Shown: positions 25,942 to 34,554, counted from the stretch's first letter. The stretch is DNA of 64,000 bases from DASUEB01 sp036275295 (GCA_036275295.1 DASUEB010000025.1:1-64000), one strand, 5' to 3'. Numbers and translations: made by a program. Notes: generated by a model from the sequence alone, not told the origin.

Positions 25942-26223
25942 ATGCGAATAAAAATACTATGGGCGGATTATTTTCGTCAATGGCAGGAAAGCGGATTAAG
26001 TCGGCGTAAATTCTGTGAGGTTCAGGTATTGAGCTATGTGAGCTTCATGTATCACCAAAAGCGTTCGGTTGAGTTGGCGCAGGATGAAGGTAATTTTGAG
26101 CAAGTTTTTATTCATGCCAAGGAAAGCTCTGAGAAGATTGAGTTTTGCACGCCTGCTGGTGGGCGCTGGTCCTTCCCTGTGCATACGCCGAAAGAGCTTA
26201 TTCGCTTTTTGATTAGCCTGTAA
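25942..26223 (+). CDS. IS66-family accessory protein (TnpA-like)
   Basis: A 93-residue protein of the IS66 first-ORF type: IKILWADYFRQWQESGLSRR and KFCEVQVLSYVSFMYHQKR match the pattern WxxxxxxWxxSGLSxxxFC...F.YW. The function of this small helix-turn-helix-like protein in IS66 transposition is not settled. ATG at 25942. Its stop overlaps the start of the next IS66 frame by one base (TAATG), the usual IS66 coupling. The large transposase (TnpC) is absent, so this is part of a decayed element. Confidence 0.8.
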   Translation: MRIKILWADYFRQWQESGLSRRKFCEVQVLSYVSFMYHQKRSVELAQDEGNFEQVFIHAKESSEKIEFCTPAGGRWSFPVHTPKELIRFLISL

Positions 26224-26573
26224 TGTTGCTAATATCGGAGCATCAGCGCTATTTTGTGTTTACTGGAGCCGCTGATATGCGCAAAGGCTTTGATACCTTG
26301 GCTGGGTTGGTGCGATCCCAGATGCACCAAAACCCTTTGAGTGGCGATTTGTTTATCTTCTTCAATCGCTCGCGCACGCACGTAAAAATCTTGCTATGAG
26401 AGCGCGACGGATTTGCGCTTTATTTCAAACGGCTGGAGAAAGGCACCTTTGAAGTTCCTCAAGCCGCTGCTCAAAGCTCAACCCGTATCACGGCCCAAAC
26501 ACTATCACTCATTTTACAAGGCATCGCTTTATCGTCGGTTCAACGGAAAAAACGCTACGAACACGCTGCCTAA
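26223..26573 (+). pseudogene. IS66 second ORF (TnpB-like) with premature stop
   Basis: The frame encodes a 116-residue IS66 Orf2 (PF05717 type): FTGAADMRKGFDTLAGLV, DLFIFFNRSRTHVKILL, stop, ERDGFALYFKRLEKGTF. The stop is TGA at 26397-26399 (codon 59), where the family has tryptophan (LLWERDGF), so a single TGG-to-TGA change killed the gene. The rest of the frame is clean to the TAA at 26571. No intact IS66 transposase follows. Confidence 0.8.
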
Positions 26574-26948
26574 AAAGATCGGTTTTGCGGTAATTTTATA
26601 GAATAAATAGTAGTGTTTTCGGGGGTTTTGCTTATCTTTGAGACTTGACACAAGAGCAATTCAATTTTTGCATTTCTCAAAAATAGGCTGTTTAAAAAGC
26701 CCCTGAATTGAAAAATCCCCGGCAAAAAGTTGGGGATTTTATTGTCTGTAACCTCAGGATTTAGTACCCCCCACTTTAGCTTAGAAAAAAGATATGACCA
26801 CACCTATACGGCTCTAAACTAAATTTTTACCTGCTCTGATCGAGGAGTGCCCCCAACCAATTACCGACATTAAATTAAGAGGATCATAGCGCGGCTTATT
26901 CTCGGCCAATTGATATCAAAAAAGAATTTAACCGCACTAGGTGACCGA
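26574..26948. other. Gene-free stretch after the IS66 remnant
   Basis: Holds a hairpin at 26711-26740 but no credible gene. The segment just after 26640 may be the deleted start region of the IS66 transposase; a few codons after a TTG at 26645 stay open and then stop. Confidence 0.45.
26711..26740. terminator. Hairpin with flanking A and T runs
   Basis: AAAAATCCCC and GGGGATTTT form a nine-base-pair stem around a GGCAAAAAGTT loop. Possible bidirectional terminator. Confidence 0.5.
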
Positions 26949-27512
26949 TTATTTTTTAGGCAGAGGATTGGTTAGTTGAAATGGGTGTAAAACCAAAGAA
27001 TTAAAGAACCAATGCTCTGCTGGATGTTCAGCCGTGCCTTTCATTTCGAGCACAAAGATCCGGTGATCATCCCATACCACACGTCCAGTTCGAATGGTAT
27101 CACCTTTATTTTTTGTACCGAACGTAAAATAAATGCAAGGGTATTCGCCAAAAGTGGTGTCTTTGAGAACCTTGATGGAATAGGAACCAGCTAAAGAGGG
27201 GACTAAGGCTCTTTTTATCAAGACTGCTGAAGGTTTTTTGGCTGTGCGCGCCACCTGAACCACGTACTGGCGTCTATCGGGTTCTGCTCCCGTGCAGGTC
27301 CACAAAAATTTTTTCTTTCCAATAGAAAAAGCAGGCTCGGTGGGGAATAAAATCTCAAATGCCAATTCACGTGAGTGTAGCCGAGTCATTGCTTGATCAC
27401 GATTCAAACGAGCCGCAGAACTACCTCGGACCAATCTAAAATTTTCGCTCCAATGACTTATAGCCAAAACGCTATAGAGCATCAAAAAAATGAGTGTAGT
27501 TTGAATCCTCAT
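26949..27512 (-). CDS. Secreted protein of unknown function
   Basis: A 187-residue protein not recognised by eye. A hydrophobic N-terminus (MRIQTTLIFLMLYSVLAISH) serves as a signal peptide or anchor. The rest is basic and beta-rich, with KKKFLWTCTGAEPDRRQYVV, a GEYPCIYFTFGTKNKGDT strand pair with a second cysteine, and WDDHRIFVLEMKGTAEHPAE. This layout recalls small periplasmic proteins that check a processed substrate, but no family can be named. It lies 60 bases downstream of the Cys-rich lipoprotein gene on the same strand, so the two may be co-transcribed. Confidence 0.6.
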   Translation of the reverse strand: MRIQTTLIFLMLYSVLAISHWSENFRLVRGSSAARLNRDQAMTRLHSRELAFEILFPTEPAFSIGKKKFLWTCTGAEPDRRQYVVQVARTAKKPSAVLIKRALVPSLAGSYSIKVLKDTTFGEYPCIYFTFGTKNKGDTIRTGRVVWDDHRIFVLEMKGTAEHPAEHWFFNSLVLHPFQLTNPLPKK

Positions 27513-27571
27513 GATTTAAAACTTTTTCTGACTATTCGAGCAAAATAGAAATCAATCGTTTTTAGTGTGGT

Positions 27572-28609
27572 TCAGCTTGCGCAGGCACATGGAATCTCGC
27601 ATTCACATGCCCAACCACACCACCATTTGTCGCAGCACCAGCATGCCAAATCATGCCATAAACACCAGTTATGACAGTACCAGCATCTCCCTGAATAATT
27701 TCCACAGCAACCAGGGTCAGTTCCTTGAGTCCCTCGGGGGCAACCTAAAGCCCCAGTGGTGGGTTCAGTAATATCATCAGGATTTATCCCCAGCGCTTCA
27801 CACCGCATTAAATCAATCTGGCGTTGAGATAAAAAAGCGCTGGGGTTATTGACAGCAAAGGATATAATTGAGCCCACTCCGTCATCTTCTAATTGAGTGC
27901 TGGATAAATTTTCATGATTATAAAAATCCACTATTTCTTTTGCTGAATAAACCATGTCCTCAGTGCAAGCAAAAACGGATTCATTGAACAAGTATTTTGC
28001 ATACGTTGAACATGAACATACATCTGAAAGTTGCTCAGCCTTTCTTGCCAACATTTGTAAAATGGCAACATGAAAAAAAATCCCATTAGCAATCTCCTGA
28101 TTTCGAATGTTTTTATCCAAGTCCGCTAAAAATTCCCTTCCAAAGGATTGAGAGACCCGACTTAACTTCGAATAGTCCAGTTGTAATGCGGTATTGATTA
28201 ACGATAGCTCTTGAGCTTTTGCCAATAATATGTTCCGTACAGGTATACGATGCCCAGGAATAGATGTATTCAAACTAATTTTATTATTGAATACTTTTTT
28301 TCTAGCCTGTATATCGTAAACTACAAAACTACAAACAAACGTTCCGCTAATGATGGAACTTTTGTAATGCATTATAAAGCCTTCCGAAGTATATGATCCT
28401 TCAAAGCCAGAATCACAACTCTCAACGGCAAATAGACCCTTTTGGCCTTTAGCCCAATCAACAAATACTTTTTCTTCTTTAGTAAACCTATAAATTGGTT
28501 TGGAGTGTGACGTTTCATCGCGATCGTCTTTTATACAACTTGACAAAATAAAAATTAACAAGAAGGCTAAAGATCCGCAAGCCGAACTCCATTTAGTATG
28601 GCTTCTCAT
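27572..28609 (-). CDS. Lipoprotein with Cys-rich, phospholipase A2-like C-terminus
   Basis: A 345-residue probable lipoprotein. The chosen ATG at 28607-28609 gives a signal ending LIFILSSC, a good lipobox; a longer frame adds 25 residues without purpose. The middle (40-270) is alpha-helical and unrecognised, with VCSCSTYAKYLF and a duplicated pair of cysteines. The last 60 residues hold about 16 cysteines: CPRGTQGTDPGCCGNYSGRC, then WYCHNWCLWHDLACWCC and KWWCGWACECEIPCACAS. The CCGNYSGxCWY and WxxHDxxC elements resemble the calcium loop and HD of secreted phospholipase A2 proteins and are seen in some Bacteroidota lipoproteins. Enzyme activity is not shown; the tail could bind metal or form a disulfide knot. 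Confidence 0.65.
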   Translation of the reverse strand: MRSHTKWSSACGSLAFLLIFILSSCIKDDRDETSHSKPIYRFTKEEKVFVDWAKGQKGLFAVESCDSGFEGSYTSEGFIMHYKSSIISGTFVCSFVVYDIQARKKVFNNKISLNTSIPGHRIPVRNILLAKAQELSLINTALQLDYSKLSRVSQSFGREFLADLDKNIRNQEIANGIFFHVAILQMLARKAEQLSDVCSCSTYAKYLFNESVFACTEDMVYSAKEIVDFYNHENLSSTQLEDDGVGSIISFAVNNPSAFLSQRQIDLMRCEALGINPDDITEPTTGALGCPRGTQGTDPGCCGNYSGRCWYCHNWCLWHDLACWCCDKWWCGWACECEIPCACAS

Positions 28610-29376
28610 ATTTGGGAGTTGATTAGAACACACTAATTTAAAAAAAATATGATTCCCCGTCATTTTACCAGTATTTATTTGCAACGGCCATAACGAGTCG
28701 GTCGAATAACCTTTCTCCGAAATATCGACGATTTACTTTGTGGCAAAATTCATCCGGTGTAGAGTTGAGGGTATCTCCCATTGATTTTCCCGTAAACCCC
28801 GCGAAGAATTCATTTCTCCTTGGCAATGGCAATATGCACCGAGCCCTGTTTTTGACCAAATTTTTGTTGCAAGCGCAATCGGTCAGAAGTTCATCCTAAG
28901 CAGGAGCTTACCTATTAAAAGATCCCAGGTTTATCACTTGGAATACCGGTAAATTCCACTGGAGCAGAGATGGACAAAAGCATTCACAGAAAAGTAAATG
29001 GTTCACAGGTTTGATAAATCAACGAAAATCAGCAGCATCTGCAGTAGATTGGTATGGCCCGCAAATCACGCCAATCCAGCAGATTTTCTCAAAGATTGCC
29101 AGAACGAAATGAGTTGACGTGATGAAGCATCATCCTCCTTGCAGATGATTCTTGCTGGTTCAAAACGTCCGTAAAATCTATTTGTATGCTTAGTTCACCG
29201 CTCACTGCGAAATCTTTGCCGTGTGGTAAGATTGCGGGGAATCATAAAGCCCTATTATGTAATGCGGAAAAATTGGTTAGAATTAGGCAGAAAACTCAGC
29301 TACGGATTTATTCCGCGAGACAGAAAAGCCTCCATTTTAAAATCGGAATGAACAGGGGCATGCATGATTACAACCC
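28610..29376. other. Gene-free stretch with an imperfect inverted repeat
   Basis: No confident gene. A 64-codon leftward frame (28665-28859, ending in FGERLFDRLVMAVANKYW) looks protein-like and may be the tail of a lost gene, perhaps a transposase, but cannot be assigned. At 29037-29084 an imperfect inverted repeat pairs ATCTGCAGTAGATTGG with CCAATCCAGCAGAT around a 18-base loop. Confidence 0.4.
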
Positions 29377-30903
29377 TTAATAAATAGTCAACCGGTATGC
29401 AATCGGCGCGGCGTTGAGTGCTGTTTTTACGGTCAGAATATAAAAACCTGCCGACACACCCGAGAAATCGATAGCTTTTTGGGCTGTCCCGGAGCCAACC
29501 CGTTGACCCGAGGCATTGCTCAGTTCGTATTGAACCTCATTTTCCCAATCCAGGTAGATTACTCCGCTGGTAGGATTGGGATGAATCTGCACCGACGAAC
29601 GCAGTTGATCGGCGATACCCACCGTAAGTTCGTTGCATCTTCCTCCTATGAAATCGCGATAGAATGCGGTTACCTGGTCAGTGGCTTCTTGCAAGGTCCG
29701 TGCATTGTCAAAATGGTTATCACCCGATCTCGACCACACATAAGCTCCGTCGAGGCAGACAACTTGCCCGGGGGCCAGATCGCCAAGGTATACCGAGCTC
29801 ACCAAACGGCGATCGCCAAACACATATCCATTCTCAAGTTCGGTATCAGGACCTAAAAAAGCGGGTGAGCCCGGATAATCGTATCGCGTGGCATCCATGG
29901 TTCCATCTGGATTAACTCCGGTGGCCAATCGGTAATAATGACTCAGATCGGGAAAGGGCTCACTGGGAAACGAGAGGGTGTAAACCGTTCCCCTGTCCAT
30001 GGGCTGACTTAGCCAAACAAAACCCTGAGCGGGCGGATTGATTCCGTATGGAGTGCTGCCTTCATCGTCGAAATTGTCTTGGTTGTAGGCGTAAATTAAG
30101 TTGCGTAAACTGTCGGTTGCACCTGCGTCGTCGCTGGGTTGACCCAGATCAACATCCATCCACTGAGCAGCATATACATTTCGAACGGTTTCACTCCCTA
30201 AATGCGATATAAGTTGTTTCGAAAATAGGGTTTGCTGCAGCGCATTGCCGGTGTTTTCAAAGGCATATAAAAACCCTCGGATCACCAGCTTAAATGGCGA
30301 GCCTTGTATAGGTGGAGAAGCCTGAGGATCGACGGTATTTTGAACGTAGAAAAGGGCCAAGTCACCGGGTATCGCAGGGTAATCGCCGTTCTCCGGATCG
30401 TAAAATCCGTTGTTATTCACATCGTTGAAGGGGGCAGCGGCACTCAGCTCAGGACCTATCACCTTAGCAGGCCAATCAAATATTTCGGGTATTGGCGTGT
30501 AACCCGGCAAATTATAGGTTTGCCGGTGCTGATTGATGAGACTTTTGCTCATAAACCAGGCGTTGTAATATCTATTGTAATAGGCAGGGAAATAGGCTGA
30601 AGCGCCTGGCCCTGTCATGACGCCTTTTGGGGCGAAGCTGTAAGTTGGCGTTAAAGATACTGCCGAATCGCGGTCGTCGCGACCCAACAACCAAAGCGAA
30701 GCGGCATAAATTGAGGAAACGCTATCGGTAGCCGGAATACGGTAAAACGGCCGCTGCTGCTGGGCATTCTCGAAGAAGTTCCCATCCACGTTTAACCGAA
30801 ATCGAATATCATTGAAAATGGCCTCTTTAAATTGAATGGGCTGGGCAACCACAGCCTTAAATCCTGCAAAGCAAATCAGGCAGACAACCGCTCCTCTAAT
30901 CAT
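29377..30903 (-). CDS. Large secreted protein with T9SS type A sorting domain
   Basis: 508 residues. Signal peptide 1-20 (ending KAVVAQ). The body is one long beta-rich domain with repeated aromatic motifs (SSIYAASLWLLGRDDRDSAV, NRYYNAWFMSK) and an EF-hand-like calcium loop, DVNNNGFYDPENGDYP (about 160-175), as in T9SS surface proteins of unknown role. The last 85 residues are a type A sorting domain: SVQIHPNPTSGVIYLDW, YELSNASGQRVGSG, VSAGFYILTVKT and a terminal basic stretch ending RLTIY. The ATG at 30901-30903 is four bases after TATCTTTA (minus strand), one mismatch from the -7 box. The ligand is unknown. Confidence 0.85.
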   Translation of the reverse strand: MIRGAVVCLICFAGFKAVVAQPIQFKEAIFNDIRFRLNVDGNFFENAQQQRPFYRIPATDSVSSIYAASLWLLGRDDRDSAVSLTPTYSFAPKGVMTGPGASAYFPAYYNRYYNAWFMSKSLINQHRQTYNLPGYTPIPEIFDWPAKVIGPELSAAAPFNDVNNNGFYDPENGDYPAIPGDLALFYVQNTVDPQASPPIQGSPFKLVIRGFLYAFENTGNALQQTLFSKQLISHLGSETVRNVYAAQWMDVDLGQPSDDAGATDSLRNLIYAYNQDNFDDEGSTPYGINPPAQGFVWLSQPMDRGTVYTLSFPSEPFPDLSHYYRLATGVNPDGTMDATRYDYPGSPAFLGPDTELENGYVFGDRRLVSSVYLGDLAPGQVVCLDGAYVWSRSGDNHFDNARTLQEATDQVTAFYRDFIGGRCNELTVGIADQLRSSVQIHPNPTSGVIYLDWENEVQYELSNASGQRVGSGTAQKAIDFSGVSAGFYILTVKTALNAAPIAYRLTIY

Positions 30904-30932
30904 GATCTAAAGATAAAGAGAATACCATAAAA

Positions 30933-31040
30933 AAAGAGCCTGTTAACCTACGGATTTCTGCCCAACGAACCCAGCCCCATATTTGTTCCGTTGCTTCAGA
31001 AGCCTCCCAAACCATGCGAAGCGAAGTTAACAGGCTCTTT
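30933..31040. mobile_element. MITE-like element with 15-bp perfect terminal inverted repeats
   Basis: AAAGAGCCTGTTAAC at 30933-30947 is matched exactly by its complement GTTAACAGGCTCTTT at 31026-31040; total length 108 bases and no coding capacity. The ends recall the GAGCCTGTTAA termini found on some insertion sequences of the IS4/IS5 kind. Flanks are A/T rich, so no target duplication can be fixed. It stands in the divergent space between the T9SS gene at 29377 and the MbnP/MbnH operon. Confidence 0.55.
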
Positions 31041-31241
31041 AATTAGCTTGATGCGCTGATCATAAAGCCACTACTAAGTTAAAAAAATTAATCGCACAAA
31101 AACAAGTTTTCGTCGAAAAAAATTTTGATTCGGAATGCATAATATCTACAAAGGTCGAATTTCAGAGCTATGCAAGGTGTGCGAACGTCATCGAAAAAGA
31201 TATTTCATTGCCATTCCAGTAACTGTCTTTATTTTTGTGCC

Positions 31242-31628
31242 GTGAGGACCATCTTGCACCTTATATGCATAACCGCTGTGCTTGCACAAAGTACATTCGG
31301 AACATGGACCTGGCTGTCGTACGAATGGAACAAATCGGAAATTACGCGATTGTTTTGTATCAATAAAGACAAGCCTACCATGCATTGTAATGGTTCGTGT
31401 CATCTCAAAAAAGAACTTGAAAAAACCGAGTCGACTCCAAAAAACGCTAAGTCGGCATCGTTTAAAACCGAGGTTCTTATTTATGATTTGCCTCAACCCG
31501 TGGAATTGTTCACAAACCAAGCATGGGAATGGCAACCAAAACCAACCTCATTCACTCGGATACAGCCTACATTGTTGGGTTTTCTAAAACCCCATTTCCA
31601 TCCGCCCGGACTTACGGTCGTGAGTTAA
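31242..31628 (+). CDS. Small Cys/His-containing membrane or exported protein
   Basis: A 128-residue protein from the GTG at 31242 (an ATG at 31170 in frame would add 24 residues). An N-terminal hydrophobic segment (VRTILHLICITAVLAQS) is followed by the conserved-looking FCINKDKPTMHCNGSCHLKK with the CxxxCH motif (residues about 43-62), and a low-complexity tail rich in proline and histidine. Similar small Bacteroidota proteins with YCVNKDKP and CCGKC-type motifs occur, from memory, near copper or iron genes; the role is unknown. It is 235 bases upstream of mbnP-like on the same strand and may be the first gene of the operon. The Cys/His motif suggests metal binding. Confidence 0.65.
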   Translation: MRTILHLICITAVLAQSTFGTWTWLSYEWNKSEITRLFCINKDKPTMHCNGSCHLKKELEKTESTPKNAKSASFKTEVLIYDLPQPVELFTNQAWEWQPKPTSFTRIQPTLLGFLKPHFHPPGLTVVS

Positions 31629-31863
31629 ACGGTGCGATTGCTCCTTTCGAGACTCGCCCAAACCCGATGGCATGAACCATCGAATACCATCTCTTTTACG
31701 TATCTTTAATCAAATTTACCGGCTGAACCCATCAACCAGTTGAGTTTGGCCTACTGCGCTTTGCGGGTAAAACCAATAAGGCAGTAAGTTCCCAATGAGT
31801 TGCAGTGCCCAGCGTGTTTGCTGCGCTGTGCTGTAATCATGGGCACCACAAAAAATTTATGTC

Positions 31864-32637
31864 ATGAAATTCACATACTCCATCTTCTTATTCCTTTTCG
31901 TCTTGATTTCCTGTACCAAGGAAAACACCCCTCCTACCCCACCTCAACCCATTGAAACCCCAACGGGCGAGATGATTTTAGATTTAGACCCCAAATGGGG
32001 GGCTGGTGACCTGATCTTGGGGCAAACCTATACCAATGCTTCGAATGAGTCGATCACTCCCACCGTATTTCGCTATTATGTAAGCAATGTAGCGCTTACT
32101 ACAACTACAGGAGAGATATGGAACCAAACCGAGAGCTATTATCTGGTTGACCACGCAAATGGCAAGCAAGCCCTTGTTATTACGGGTGTTCCAGAGGGCG
32201 CCTACCGCTCCATTTCCTTCTCCATAGGCGTCGATAGCCTGCGAAATGTAAGCGGCGCTCAAGAAGGCGCCCTTGACCCCATAAAAGGTATGTTTTGGTC
32301 GTGGAATACGGGGTATATTTTTTCGAAGTTCGAAGGCACATCCCCTCAGTCGACCGAGGCCAACCAGCGTTTTAGCTACCATGTGGGTGGATTTAAATCG
32401 CCCAACAATGCCCTTCGCCGCGTTACCCTTAGCTTTCCTCATGAAGAGCACGGCGGGGTTGAGGTGAATCGAATGGCCACCCCTGAGGTACACATCCACG
32501 CCGATGCATCTGGGTTATTCAACCGATCTCATGCCATTAGCGTGGCATCTGATCACATTTGCCACATGCCGGGCGCCTTGGCTATGAAAATCGCAGACAA
32601 TTACCAAGGTATTTTCACCATCGACCATGTGCATTAA
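31864..32637 (+). CDS. MbnP-like copper-binding periplasmic lipoprotein
   Basis: 257 residues. The lipobox LISC puts the lipidated cysteine at residue 17. The body is the MbnP fold, recognised by GEMILDLDPKWG, FRYYVSNVALT, SIGVDS, MFWSWNTGYIFSKFEG and, near the end, PEVHIHADASGLF. In methanotroph MbnP a tryptophan is converted to kynurenine by MbnH and the product helps bind copper(I); the WxW at residues 145 and 147 is the conserved tryptophan region here, which residue is modified I cannot say. Possible ligands are His 210, 212, 231 and 234 and Met. Its stop overlaps the start of the MbnH-like gene by 11 bases. No methanobactin precursor gene is visible. Confidence 0.85.
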   Translation: MKFTYSIFLFLFVLISCTKENTPPTPPQPIETPTGEMILDLDPKWGAGDLILGQTYTNASNESITPTVFRYYVSNVALTTTTGEIWNQTESYYLVDHANGKQALVITGVPEGAYRSISFSIGVDSLRNVSGAQEGALDPIKGMFWSWNTGYIFSKFEGTSPQSTEANQRFSYHVGGFKSPNNALRRVTLSFPHEEHGGVEVNRMATPEVHIHADASGLFNRSHAISVASDHICHMPGALAMKIADNYQGIFTIDHVH

Positions 32638-33649
32638 AAAGCTGCTACCTATTTGCTCTGGCCTAGTGCTGTTCCTCGCTTCTTGCAGCGAGGACAGCGC
32701 TCAGGTTGGCGGCACCCAATTGGCAGGCGACGAGCGGCGAAACTTTCCCGAGGCGGTGTATGAGCCAGACCGCAGTCAGCGGGCCAATGATCTCTTTGCC
32801 CTCGGCCGCAAGCTGTTTTACGATCCGTCGCTCAGCGCAGACGATCAAGTGAGCTGTGCTACTTGTCATTTGCAGTACGCGGCTTTTTCAGACCCATCTC
32901 ATCCCATCGCTCACGGCGTTGCCGGACGTTTGGGCAGGCGCAATGCCCCCGGAATTTTTAATATTCGATGGGTACCCGACTTCATGTGGGACGGAGGGAT
33001 CAATCACATTGAGGTATTGCCTGTTGCTCCGCTCACCGATCCGGTTGAAATGGCGGAGACCCTGGAAAATATCGTGATCAAAGTGGACGGTAATCCCGAT
33101 TACTCACCTCTATTTGAAAGGGCTTTTGGCTCAGATAGTATCACCATGCCGCGCATTCTAAAGGCCTTTGCACAGTTTATGGGCGAGATGGACAGTCGAA
33201 ATTCGCTTTTCGATCGATATGCGCGCGGTGAGGAGGATCTCAACGCCGATCAGAAAAAAGGGCTCGCCCTATTCGACCAGCATTGTTCATCGTGCCATAG
33301 CGGAGCACTGTTTACCGACTTCGGTTATCGAAATAACGGATTAGACAGCATCATCCGCGATCCGGGACGGATGGGCATAACAGGGCTCGAAAGCGACAGG
33401 GGTAAATTTAGAACACCCAGTCTTCGCAATGTCGCCCTGACACCACCCTATATGCACGATGGGCGTTTTGTGACCTTGACCGAGGTCTTACAACACTATC
33501 GCAACGGCATCAAACCATCGGCTACCCTCGATGAGTCGCTTCGCGGAGGTATAACACTCAGTGATCAAGAGGCCCAACAAATTATCGTTTTTCTTCAAAC
33601 CTTATCCGACGTTTCATTCACCAATGACCCGCGTTTTTCGCAGCCCTAG
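32627..33649 (+). CDS. MbnH/MauG-family di-heme c-type cytochrome peroxidase
   Basis: A 340-residue di-heme protein. The lipobox FLASC (Cys 20) indicates a periplasmic lipoprotein. Heme motifs CATCH (77-81) and CSSCH (220-224) are in the order and spacing of the bacterial cytochrome c peroxidase/MauG superfamily. RKLFYDPSLSADDQVSCATC is the first heme region; FRTPSLRNVALTPPYMHDGR and the distal helix follow. The shape and the coupled MbnP gene make MbnH, which oxidises a tryptophan of MbnP to kynurenine, the best call; an ordinary peroxidase cannot be ruled out. The ATG at 32627 lies inside the last codons of mbnP-like, so the two proteins should be made in step. The next gene starts 26 bases before the stop. 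Confidence 0.85.
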   Translation: MCIKKLLPICSGLVLFLASCSEDSAQVGGTQLAGDERRNFPEAVYEPDRSQRANDLFALGRKLFYDPSLSADDQVSCATCHLQYAAFSDPSHPIAHGVAGRLGRRNAPGIFNIRWVPDFMWDGGINHIEVLPVAPLTDPVEMAETLENIVIKVDGNPDYSPLFERAFGSDSITMPRILKAFAQFMGEMDSRNSLFDRYARGEEDLNADQKKGLALFDQHCSSCHSGALFTDFGYRNNGLDSIIRDPGRMGITGLESDRGKFRTPSLRNVALTPPYMHDGRFVTLTEVLQHYRNGIKPSATLDESLRGGITLSDQEAQQIIVFLQTLSDVSFTNDPRFSQP

Positions 33650-34538
33650 GCTGTTGCACATAACGGTTTTTGTGTTCCTTTTTCCCATTGTCCTTCGACC
33701 CTGTGACTCATGCGGTGGTCAAACCGGTGCAGCACTTGGCCTAATGCCCAATGTAAGCGGGCATTTCTTGGGTCTTCGCGCCAGAACCACCCAACAGAAA
33801 ACAATGGAAACTTCGACCTTAAACCGCGATCAAACCATCACAACCGACCGATTTAGCTCTATAGAATGGGTGGGCCGACATCAATTTAATGCTCGCTGGC
33901 AGTTATGGGCTTTTGTACCTTACCAACAACACGTAAAACAACGTTCTAATCAAACCGAAATAATAGAGGGATTGGGCGATGCATCACTGCAGGGGTGGTA
34001 TACGGCAATTCAACCCAAGCTGGAAGATCGACGGGTAAAACACAGCTTATTGGCGGGCATGGGCCTGCACATTCCAACGGGTAAACACATGAAACGCGAT
34101 GAGCGTAAAGTGCTTTATCCGGCACCATTTCAGTTGGGAACGGGAGCGTTCCGTTTCAGCGTCATGATGCTGTATTCAGCCGCTATTGGAAAAGGGGGGG
34201 TCTTTGCCAATGCCATGCTTCGCACGCACCAAGAAAACGAATTAGCCTACCAATTTGGAGCCATACGACAGCATCTGGTGGGGTCATATATGCGCTTCGC
34301 ATTTGGCTCTTACCAGTTGATTGCCTCGGCGGGTTGGTTGGCGGAACAAAACTTGTCGAATCGGCAATTCGGCAATTCAGTTCCATCTACGGCAGGCCAG
34401 GCGTCGTTTGCTCAATTGGGCTTTGAGTTGAGTAAAAATAAGTGGAGCGCCTCTTTACAATTGGCGCCAGCCCTGAGCTACAACGGTAGTCAAGCCCCGG
34501 GTACCCGCCTTGCCCTCGGTTGGGTGTGGGCCTTTTAG
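33624..34538 (+). CDS. Outer-membrane beta-barrel-like protein of the MbnP/MbnH operon
   Basis: A 304-residue exported protein. After the signal segment (LLHITVFVFLFPIVL) there is RPCDSCGGQTGAALGLMPNV, a short Cys-Gly cluster seen in a Bacteroidota family that I associate with MbnP/MbnH genes from memory. The rest is beta-rich with alternating aromatic residues (GLHIPTGKH, GTGAFRFSVMMLYSAAIG) and ends WVWAF with a terminal phenylalanine, as outer-membrane barrels do. The ATG at 33624 overlaps the MbnH-like gene by 26 bases; a 21-residue longer frame was excluded. It could be a copper or iron-complex porin or an adhesin; no function is established. Confidence 0.65.
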   Translation: MTRVFRSPRLLHITVFVFLFPIVLRPCDSCGGQTGAALGLMPNVSGHFLGLRARTTQQKTMETSTLNRDQTITTDRFSSIEWVGRHQFNARWQLWAFVPYQQHVKQRSNQTEIIEGLGDASLQGWYTAIQPKLEDRRVKHSLLAGMGLHIPTGKHMKRDERKVLYPAPFQLGTGAFRFSVMMLYSAAIGKGGVFANAMLRTHQENELAYQFGAIRQHLVGSYMRFAFGSYQLIASAGWLAEQNLSNRQFGNSVPSTAGQASFAQLGFELSKNKWSASLQLAPALSYNGSQAPGTRLALGWVWAF

Positions 34539-34554
34539 CCTTTGCATGATGTGC

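Noticed and set aside
28665..28859. 64-codon leftward frame ending FGERLFDRLVMAVANKYW
   Set aside because: It looks somewhat like a protein tail but no family can be named; left as a note in the gap entry.
29186..29380. 64-codon rightward frame before the T9SS gene
   Set aside because: No start context, no family features, ends inside the convergent gene.
30933..31040. Rho-independent terminator
   Set aside because: The 78-base loop between the arms and the divergent gene order make a terminator unlikely; a MITE-like element fits better.
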